Shown here: in pieces, positions 56,989 to 64,000 of the stretch | How positions within the stretch are numbered: the first letter of the stretch is position 1 | Layout: every line of letters begins with the position of its first letter | From: Adiantum capillus-veneris | Lineage: Eukaryota > Streptophyta > Polypodiopsida > Polypodiales > Pteridaceae | NCBI GenBank assembly: GCA_014529385.2 | Contig: CM043966.1 | Location: 110,876,468 to 110,940,467, forward strand | Direction: 5' to 3' | DNA length: 64,000 bases | Notes under the pieces: model-generated | The model's input: only the letters and a program-made list of their open reading frames with translations | The model's database searches: none | Told to the model about the DNA's origin: nothing | Program-made: the position numbers and the translations under genes

Positions 56989-58818
56989 ATGGAGAGCCAA
57001 CACCAAATGTCTGGATATCCTTTTTTCTTTGGAGAGCCTGGAGAGGATGCAGAATTATTTTTAGCAAATTTCAAGATGTCTTGCCGTATCAAGAGGATAG
57101 TAACCGATCAAGAACGTGTAGAAATGTTTGAGGTGGTCCTTAGGAAAGATGCTAGTACTTGGTTTGACTCTTTGCCTGAGGAAGTTAAGGGGAATTACAC
57201 AGAAGTTTTAAATCGTTTTAAGAGATACTTCTTTGATCCCCAAAACACTCAGAAACTATGGCAAGACATTGTTTCTCATAAGCAAAAAGACTTAGATGAC
57301 TACTACTTGTACAAGCAAGAGTTTCTACGTCTTTGGGCTCTATGGATACGAAATGTTGCTAACCCTGGTGATGGCGCAGAATTTTTAAAGAAGGAGAGGT
57401 TCATAGCCGGACTCTTTCCTGACCTTAAGGTAAAAGTTGAGGCGGGAGCACCTGCTACTTTTGATGCAGCTGAAACTAGGGCTGCTGAGAAGTATAGGAA
57501 ACTCAAGTGCTTAAGGGGAGAGGTTCCAATAGAAGGTCTTAGACCCAAAGGTAAGTCACAAGCATCAACATCGAGGGAGCTTCCTGAGGTAACGGCGGAA
57601 GTAATTGAGAAGTTAAACGAATCTTTAAGCAGCCTGTCAATTCACCTTGCACAAGCTGTAGGTCCAAAGGGACAAGCAAAGAAGTTTGAAGAGCGAGATC
57701 CACGACCTAGGAGAGTCTTGCAATGTTGGAATTGCGGAGAGTCTGGACATGGGATGTATAATTGTCCTTGGCCCCGTGGGGAGCCAGGGAGGCCTAACTT
57801 GAATTACCCAGTGATGAATGCAGGTGAAGGAACTGGTCAACAACCAAGGCTTCTACAAAGGCCAAATGGACCAAGACCACCTCCACAAGGGGTAGAAGGA
57901 GTTCCACCTTTGCCAGATCTAAATGTGCATGTGGTAGAGGTGACAAATTCAAATGAGGTTGACATGGAAGCCAATGGAATTAAGCGTGGCCGAGGAAAAG
58001 GTAAAGAGAAAGAAGGAGTCACATCACAGAGTGACCATGGACAAGGCAAGAAGGCAAAGGGAACCAAGGAAACCAAGAGGACTCGACGTCGTATCAACCT
58101 CCAAGACTTCCCTCTTGGACATGGTATGGCTCCGTACAACTTGTTGGAAGACATGAGAGGTAAGGGTCCTGATATTTCATGGCCTCAATTTCTTGCATTA
58201 TGTCCACAAGTTAGGAGGGATTTAACAAGGGCAGTTAGCACTAGGAGAAAGGTAAAAGAGAGTGTGCCTGTTGTAAAAATTGCACAAGCTGAAATGAATG
58301 AGGACATTACACCGGTGCTAGACTGTTACATCAAAGAGAGATTGGTTAGGAAAGGTCTAGTGGATGGGGGTGCACAAATTTGCATCATGACAGAGGGACT
58401 CATGCAAAAACTAGGCATGCACATCCATGAGACACCTGAAATTAGGGTTAAGATGGCAAACAATAGCAAGGCTAGGTGCGTAGGCATTTGTAAAAATGTT
58501 TTTGTGGAGGCCTTTGGCATTAAGAAGGCAGTGGATTTCTATGTCATGTCTACCAAGGGAAATGGTTACCCATTTATCCTAGGAAGACCATGGCTAATGA
58601 AAATGCGAGCTTTGCAGGATTGGGAGAGTGGAAAGCTAATTTGCAGGAATGACAATCACAAGAAGGTTGTCTTTGACATGAAGGAGCAACGCCAAGAGGA
58701 GCTCCATGAAGAATCATCTCAAAGTGAGACGGAAGAAGGTTGGACCGATAGCACTTCAGAAGAAGAAAGTAGCGGCAGCATTACTGAAGAGGAGTCTTCC
58801 ATCGAAGTCATGGGGTAA
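56989..58818 (+). CDS. G5 Gag-protease
   Basis: ATG 56989 starts MESQHQMSGYPFFFGEPGED. Domains: capsid (residues about 10-150, SCRIKRIVTDQERVEMFEVV, YYLYKQEFLRLWALW), zinc knuckle CWNCGESGHGMYNC (about 245-258), a basic and Pro-rich linker, protease LVDGGAQICIM (about 455) and ILGRPWLMKMRALQDW (about 530), then an acidic Glu/Ser-rich tail. The frame ends at 58818 because a run of five G (as in G4) is four G here, so Gag-Pro is cut from RT. The DGG instead of DTG/DSG protease site is common in Tat/Athila elements. Confidence 0.93.
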   Translation: MESQHQMSGYPFFFGEPGEDAELFLANFKMSCRIKRIVTDQERVEMFEVVLRKDASTWFDSLPEEVKGNYTEVLNRFKRYFFDPQNTQKLWQDIVSHKQKDLDDYYLYKQEFLRLWALWIRNVANPGDGAEFLKKERFIAGLFPDLKVKVEAGAPATFDAAETRAAEKYRKLKCLRGEVPIEGLRPKGKSQASTSRELPEVTAEVIEKLNESLSSLSIHLAQAVGPKGQAKKFEERDPRPRRVLQCWNCGESGHGMYNCPWPRGEPGRPNLNYPVMNAGEGTGQQPRLLQRPNGPRPPPQGVEGVPPLPDLNVHVVEVTNSNEVDMEANGIKRGRGKGKEKEGVTSQSDHGQGKKAKGTKETKRTRRRINLQDFPLGHGMAPYNLLEDMRGKGPDISWPQFLALCPQVRRDLTRAVSTRRKVKESVPVVKIAQAEMNEDITPVLDCYIKERLVRKGLVDGGAQICIMTEGLMQKLGMHIHETPEIRVKMANNSKARCVGICKNVFVEAFGIKKAVDFYVMSTKGNGYPFILGRPWLMKMRALQDWESGKLICRNDNHKKVVFDMKEQRQEELHEESSQSETEEGWTDSTSEEESSGSITEEESSIEVMG

Positions 58819-58856
58819 GGTTTAAGCCAAGCAACCAAGAGACCTCTTGTCAAGGC

Positions 58857-61800
58857 TTGGAGGAGGTAGGTCCTCAAGAGAACGAAGGTGATCAAGATGA
58901 AGGGATGCTGGAAGGTATGCTATCAACAACACTTACAAAGAATGAAAGAGAGGAGTTCAAATGTGTGCTAAGGAAGTTTCCTAGGATTTTTGCTAAAGAC
59001 TACACCGATGTGCGTGGAGTAGATGCTGTTCAACACAAAATTGAGTTGAAGCAAGAGGCCACACCTAAGGCTCAGAAGCTACGAAGGCTAGGAGTCATCA
59101 AGGAGCAGGCTTTACTCAAGGAGGTAAGAAAGCTTCTAGCAGCAGGGTTCATTTATCCAGTGGAGAATTCAGAGTGGGTCTCTCCTGTTGTTGTCACTCC
59201 TAAGAAGAACGGCAAGTGGAGGGTGTGTGTGGATTACCGTCCCCTCAATGAGGCAACAAAGAGAGATCACTTTCCCCTCCCATTCCAGGATGAGATACTA
59301 AATGAGGTAGCTGGTCATGAGAAGTACACTGTGTGCGATGGTTACTCAGGTTACTTTCAAATAGGGATTGCACTGGAGGATCAATTGAAAACAACCTTTA
59401 TCACTCCTTGGGGTTGTTATGCTTTTAGAGTCATGCCATTTGGTCTGACAAATGCTCCTGCAACATTCCAACGTTTCATGAATATGGTGTTTCAAGCATT
59501 CTTTGGAAAGTCAATTAGGGTGTTCATTGATGATTTCTGTATTTATAGCTCAAAATCATTGCATCTACAAAGGGTAGAAGAAGGTTTAAAGAAGCTCTAC
59601 GACATGGGAGGTCAACTCAACCCCGACAAGTGCCATATAGGTGAGGATGAAGTAATCTTGCTTGGTCATAAAGTTTCTTACAAAGGCATTGAAGTGGATC
59701 CTTCGAAGGCAAAGGCTCTTATTGAGCTACCATCACCCAAGAGTCTTAAGGAGGTCATCTCATTCATTCAAAAGGTGAAGTATATATCACGCTTCATTCA
59801 CTTAGCCTCGGAGTTACTTCACCCTTTGCAAAAGTTGACACAACAAGTAGAATTTGCATGGTCTGATGAGCTTGAAGAGTACTTTTGTAACATTAAAGTC
59901 ATTTTGTCAGAGCTACCAACACTCATGCCTCCTTGTTGGGAGTACACATTCTTTGTTAGCTCTAGTGCTGGGAAAGAAACAATTGGTGCTGTGTTGCTAC
60001 AACAAGATCCCCACAGTACAAGGATGCGACCCATCTACTTTGCTAGTAGGGTCATGAATGCTTTGGAGAGAGACTACACAGAAGCAGAACTCATGATGCT
60101 TTCTCTCATGTTTGCGGTGAGAAAGCTACAACAAGATCCCCACAGTACAAGGATGCGACCCATCTACTTTGCTAGTAGGGTCATGAATGCTTTGGAGAGA
60201 GACTACACAGAAGCAGAACTCATGATGCTTTCTCTCATGTTTGCGGTGAGAAAGTTTAGATCCTACCTGCTACCAAAACCTTTTGTAATTCTCACTGCAG
60301 AAAATTTGTTCCCTTGGGTGTCATCTCAAATGAATCTTAGTACTAGGATCTCAAAGTGGATTATGGAGTTGCAAGAGTTTCAATACTCTTTCAAGGTAGA
60401 AGATAGTGTGCGTGCACAATTGGCAGGGATTCTCACTTATAGGGTGCACGAAAAGGAGATTAAGGTGCCTGAAGTAAAGACCCTACCATTGCCACCACCA
60501 AAAAGTATTCCTAATGCTTTTACTTTGTTCTTTGATGGAGCTTTTCGTCGAGCCACAGGAAAAGCAGGGGGAGGGCTAGTGTTGCTCAACCCAAGTGGAG
60601 AGGTGGTCATGAAAGAGAAGTTCAATCTACCAAGTTCAGCTAGCAACAATGAAGCAGAATATGACACTCTACTTCATGGTTTGAAGATGTGCATTGGCCA
60701 AGGGATACAACGCCTCATGGTAAAGGGAGATGCACTTCTCATTGTTAAACAGATTTTAGGCATTTGGGCATGCAAGAATGAGAGCTTACGGACAAAAGTT
60801 CATGCCATTCGTAGATTGTTTAATCAATTTGAAGAAGTGCAACTATATCATATTCCTAGGAAACAGAATGAAGATGCTGATTTACTTGCACAACAAGCCG
60901 TTGCATGTGTAAAGAAAGAAGTGCAGGTCATCATGGTGGCGGCTGCTGTGAAGCAACCGAGGTACCAGGGATTGGAGTCATTGGCTCCCATCATTGGCTA
61001 CATTTTGGAGGGTGAGTTTCCACCAGACTTCACAAAAGCTCAGAAGAGGAGACTGATGAAGAAGGCAAGCGTATATCTCTTCCTAGAAGGCTCCCTCTAT
61101 CAAAGAGGGAAGGATCAAGTGTGCAGACGAGTACCAACTATTAAGGAAATTCCAGCCATTCTAAAAGGTTTGCATGAAGAGGCATGTGGTGGTCATTTTG
61201 CCCAAGAATTAACTGTGAAGAAGATTTTGCTTTCGGGGTATGTTTGGCCAAGTTTGCATGTGGATGTTCAACATTGGTGTAAAAGCTGTCACACTTGTCA
61301 GATAAATGGAAATAGAAGGTTGGTGCATGGCCCGAGGCAAATAGTGCTTGCAAATGGACCCTTTGAAAAGTGGGGCATTGATGCTATGGGTCCTCTGCCT
61401 AGGACAAAAAATGGTAAACTCTACATTCTAGTGGCTGTAGACTATATGACTAGGTGGGTGGAAGCACAAAGTGTGGCAAAGGTAAATGAGAAGACAGTAA
61501 GCAAATTCGTCTACACTCACATTTGTTGTAGATTTGGCACACCTTTGGAGATTGTTTCTGATAATGGTCCAGGGTTTAGAAAAGGATTGCTCACAGAAGT
61601 TTGTGAAGAGCTTCACATTCTACATCGTCATAGCACACCATACTACCCACAGTCAAATGGTTTGGTGGAGAAGGCTAATGGTGTCATTGCAGGAATCATT
61701 AGAAAGATGGTGCAAAACAAGACAAAATTATGGGATGACTTCTTGGATGGTGCCTTGTGGGCGTATCGAACCACATACAGAGAAGCCACGGAGTTCACAC

Positions 61801-62396
61801 CATTTCACTTGGTCTATGGTCAAGAGGCTTTACAGCCAATTGAGCTAAACATTCCAACAATGCGACTTCATGGCAAATCAGCACAAGATGATCAAGAGGT
61901 ATGGATGGATCGACTTCTTACGTTAGTGGAGCTTGAGTGGAAAAGAGAAGCAGCATACGAGTGCTACAAGAGGAAAGCCACACAAGCGAAAGAAATGCAC
62001 GACAAGAAACTGAAGGACAAAGGCATCAAGGAAGGAGAGCTTGTGCTAAGGTATGACAATCGACTTGACAATCGTTTTGATGCCAAGTTTGAAACTAGAT
62101 GGCAAGGGCCATACATAGTCAAGAAGGCTTTCAATTCTAGCTACTATCAGCTTATGGACTTGAATGGTAAAGAGCTCTCCAGGAAGGTAAACGGGTATCG
62201 CTTGAAGCCCTATTTGAGTCGCCTTCTACCAAAGGATCTACCAAAGATCTGTCCAAAGGCCGCTGTCTCATGTAAGTATTGTTACATGAAGCATGAGTGT
62301 AACTCCAGCCAAAATTCTGAGGGGCCAAACAATGAAGATCTCGTCAAGGACTCTGAAGCACTCTCTTTGGAAAAGATGCTCTATGATGGTACATGA
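58857..62396 (+). CDS. G5 Pol: RT, degenerate RNase H, plant-type RNase H, integrase
   Basis: 1179 codons without a stop; the first codon is nominal because the frame is the continuation of gag-pro after a one-base loss. RT spans about residues 60-250 with FIDDFCIY near 222. The first RNase H (about 360-500) has VSSSAGKETIGAVL, with Ser where the first catalytic Asp belongs, and holds a tandem 43-residue duplication (381-466). A second, plant/archaeal-type RNase H (about 555-685) has FFDGAF, NEAEY, KGDALLIV and NEDADLLA, that is, all four acidic positions. The integrase zinc finger lies at about 770-815 and the D-D-E core at 839, 900 and 936 (WGIDAMGP, VSDNGPGF, GLVEKANG). There is no chromodomain. 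Dual RNase H marks the Tat lineage. Confidence 0.94.
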   Translation: MEEVGPQENEGDQDEGMLEGMLSTTLTKNEREEFKCVLRKFPRIFAKDYTDVRGVDAVQHKIELKQEATPKAQKLRRLGVIKEQALLKEVRKLLAAGFIYPVENSEWVSPVVVTPKKNGKWRVCVDYRPLNEATKRDHFPLPFQDEILNEVAGHEKYTVCDGYSGYFQIGIALEDQLKTTFITPWGCYAFRVMPFGLTNAPATFQRFMNMVFQAFFGKSIRVFIDDFCIYSSKSLHLQRVEEGLKKLYDMGGQLNPDKCHIGEDEVILLGHKVSYKGIEVDPSKAKALIELPSPKSLKEVISFIQKVKYISRFIHLASELLHPLQKLTQQVEFAWSDELEEYFCNIKVILSELPTLMPPCWEYTFFVSSSAGKETIGAVLLQQDPHSTRMRPIYFASRVMNALERDYTEAELMMLSLMFAVRKLQQDPHSTRMRPIYFASRVMNALERDYTEAELMMLSLMFAVRKFRSYLLPKPFVILTAENLFPWVSSQMNLSTRISKWIMELQEFQYSFKVEDSVRAQLAGILTYRVHEKEIKVPEVKTLPLPPPKSIPNAFTLFFDGAFRRATGKAGGGLVLLNPSGEVVMKEKFNLPSSASNNEAEYDTLLHGLKMCIGQGIQRLMVKGDALLIVKQILGIWACKNESLRTKVHAIRRLFNQFEEVQLYHIPRKQNEDADLLAQQAVACVKKEVQVIMVAAAVKQPRYQGLESLAPIIGYILEGEFPPDFTKAQKRRLMKKASVYLFLEGSLYQRGKDQVCRRVPTIKEIPAILKGLHEEACGGHFAQELTVKKILLSGYVWPSLHVDVQHWCKSCHTCQINGNRRLVHGPRQIVLANGPFEKWGIDAMGPLPRTKNGKLYILVAVDYMTRWVEAQSVAKVNEKTVSKFVYTHICCRFGTPLEIVSDNGPGFRKGLLTEVCEELHILHRHSTPYYPQSNGLVEKANGVIAGIIRKMVQNKTKLWDDFLDGALWAYRTTYREATEFTPFHLVYGQEALQPIELNIPTMRLHGKSAQDDQEVWMDRLLTLVELEWKREAAYECYKRKATQAKEMHDKKLKDKGIKEGELVLRYDNRLDNRFDAKFETRWQGPYIVKKAFNSSYYQLMDLNGKELSRKVNGYRLKPYLSRLLPKDLPKICPKAAVSCKYCYMKHECNSSQNSEGPNNEDLVKDSEALSLEKMLYDGT
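59997..60254 (+). repeat. 129-bp in-frame tandem duplication in G5 RNase H
   Basis: 59997-60125 and 60126-60254 are identical by eye and add 43 residues, including the YTEAELMMLS helix. G4 has one copy. The frame is kept. Confidence 0.95.
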
Positions 62397-62409
62397 ATAT
62401 ACCATCATC

Positions 62410-62424
62410 CAGGGGGAGGGCTAA
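62410..62424 (+). other. G5 polypurine tract
   Basis: CAGGGGGAGGGCTAA lies directly before the 3' LTR and is the primer for plus-strand synthesis. Confidence 0.85.
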
Positions 62425-64000
62425 TGATAGCCGTTTTTTCGGCTCTTTGTAATTGCCACAGTGAGTTACCTCACCCTACCAAAATCACCCAAACACTGTG
62501 GCTATCCCTACCATTTCACTGTACATAGGCGTGCGTGAGTCACGGGACTTTTCCCATATCTTCTTAAAAAACCCTCAGCTAGCTAGTCACTGGGCTAGGT
62601 GAGCCAAAAAAAATAAAAAAAATAAAAAAATAAAAGTATATTATGGCCTCTTTGTGTGTAAATATTTCATTGTATATATGGCCTAAATATAGGGATTTTT
62701 AATAATTATTTTGGTATTTTATTTAAATATTTATACTTAGGTGTGTGTTTTATTAAATCTATGTACACCTTCTTTCATCCTCTTACACCATAATTATATA
62801 TATATATATATTTTTTTTGCCAATATGTACATACTCTAACCTCATATTTTTCCTTTATACAAATCACTCCCACATTTTCACCCTCACCCTCGTGAAAACA
62901 AAAAATTGATTTCTACTCATTGGTTACTTTTATTATATTATTTACTTGCATACCTTTTCCTCTTTCACCCAAAATAATTCAAGGAGGGACCATATCATAT
63001 GATTCCAATATCTTTCCATATCCATAACTCCTCCATATTTTTATTATTATTTTTACTCATTATTCTAACACCATGTGCTCATTGAGCTAAAGTCGAGCTA
63101 AAGTCCATGAATAGTCCATACACTAGTCCCACCATGTATATATTTCTTATTTCACCAATAATCCTCCTCCATGCATGGGTCAAGGGCAACTTGAATGCTT
63201 TGTATTATAATATGACAAAGGAGGGGCTCACTCTTGGATGCATTGTACAAATTCAACAAAGGAGGGGACCACTAAAAGACTTTTGCAGGCATAAAAAACA
63301 GGCTTTTTGGTGAGAATTTTGGCACCTATCTCCACTCCGAATTTGGAGCGGTGGTCAAAAGAGAAAATGTAGCCCACGCTCTGAATAATCACCCCAAATG
63401 TTTTCATGATTTTTGGAGCTACCAGCTGTGAGCTATGATGTTTTTAGTGGACCCCAGTTTTCCCATGCTATGCAGCCACACTCTCTCTTCCACTTTATCA
63501 TTTTCCTCTTTCACACACACTTCTCCACTCATCATCCCCATCTCTCTCACCACTCCTCTCTGCACACTACTCACCTTCTCCTCAACCTTGAAGAATAAGA
63601 GAAACCATGGTGAACTCATACCTCCCACACACAATTCCATTCCAAAATTGACCACCTAGTCTCATTTTTCCTCCTCCAAATTATCCATATCTATCAAAAA
63701 ACCACAAAATTCAGCCTCTTCTCTTAAAAGATAGCATCATGGTGGTTGATTACTCAGCTTCAATTACCTTGTCTCTCAAGGAAGGTCAAGAGTGGAGAAA
63801 AAATGTACCGTCAAAGCTAGTGGACCGTCAACAAGCGTCAAAATTGGCCCTACTCAAGACACTTGGAGCATCAACCTTGTAAGAAATCCACCTTTTCTTA
63901 CCTCTTAAGAGTTTTTCTTCCTTATTTGTATCCTACATGGATACTCCCATTGTAAATATTCAATTCCATTTGTAAATTAATACTAACTCTACTAACACTA
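62425..64000 (+). repeat. G5 3' LTR (first 1576 bp)
   Basis: It is near-identical to 52653-54217; visible differences are about six substitutions, a 10-bp duplication near 63093-63102 and TA/A-run length changes. It runs off the window, with about 1.1 kb expected beyond. Confidence 0.95.

Larger units (their letters stand above)
52653..64000 (+). mobile_element. G5: young Tat-like Ty3/gypsy element with accessory ORFs (3' LTR truncated by window)
   Basis: It has a 5' LTR of 2673 bp, a PBS, four small ORFs, gag-protease, an intact 1179-codon RT-RNase H-plant RNase H-integrase frame, a PPT and the first 1576 bp of the 3' LTR. The LTRs are almost identical over the shared part, so this is the youngest insertion here. 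GTGC (52649-52652) is the left target duplication; the right one is outside. One base missing in a G run separates protease from RT. Confidence 0.95.

Overview
The window looks like repeat-rich heterochromatin of a large land-plant nuclear genome. No intact host gene is visible. Nearly all of the 64 kb can be assigned to LTR retrotransposons of the Ty1/copia and Ty3/gypsy classes, one LINE fragment and microsatellites. The plant assignment rests on TGGTATCAGAGC-type initiator-Met primer-binding sites, Tat/Athila-like gypsy pol genes (one with an extra plant-type RNase H), long LTRs and a degenerate plant-like DEAD-box helicase fragment. I cannot name the species; a fern, lycophyte or gymnosperm would fit, but this is a guess.

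Layout, left to right: (1) 1-4355, minus-strand gypsy-like element G1 with no RT (protease and gag-like pieces, PBS, PPT, both LTRs). (2) about 4.5-6.5 kb, minus-strand L1-like LINE fragment, then a long TA tract. (3) 6806-11955, copia-1, plus strand, 5-bp TSD, gag-pol broken by three stops and a frameshift. (4) 11956-13594, unassigned. (5) 13595-32768, a large element with about 2.6-kb repeats at both ends (copy A 13595-23248, copy B 30184-32768) and an intact gag directly upstream of B. Copy A is split by copia-2 (13995-20982), whose 5' LTR in turn carries a solo gypsy LTR (14192-15934). Between A and the gag lies minus-strand element M (3' LTR 23249-23631, DEAD-box helicase fragment, gag-protease with W-x-P-K repeats). 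(6) 32769-42914, minus-strand element H: a copia-type gag and a 3' LTR with no pol, split by the minus-strand gypsy G4 (33280-41983). (7) 42915-44614, the 3' part of minus-strand copia-3. (8) 44615-52652, gypsy G3 with gag, pol and an extra ORF3 downstream of integrase. (9) 52653-64000, young gypsy G5, inserted in ORF3 of G3 and running off the window.

The order of insertion can be read directly: G5 lies in G3, G3 lies in copia-3, and copia-3 lies at the 5' side of H. G4 also lies in H, and the solo LTR lies in copia-2, which lies in repeat A. G4, G5 and the solo LTR are one family (LTR TGATAGCC...CCGCCTCA). The most interesting content is in G5. Between its primer-binding site and gag it carries four small ORFs that form two pairs of paralogues. 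The larger pair lacks usable ATGs but has in-frame splice signals, so it could make one spliced two-domain protein. The smaller pair is conserved in G4, while the larger pair is absent there. G5 also has a dual RNase H arrangement and a private 129-bp in-frame duplication.
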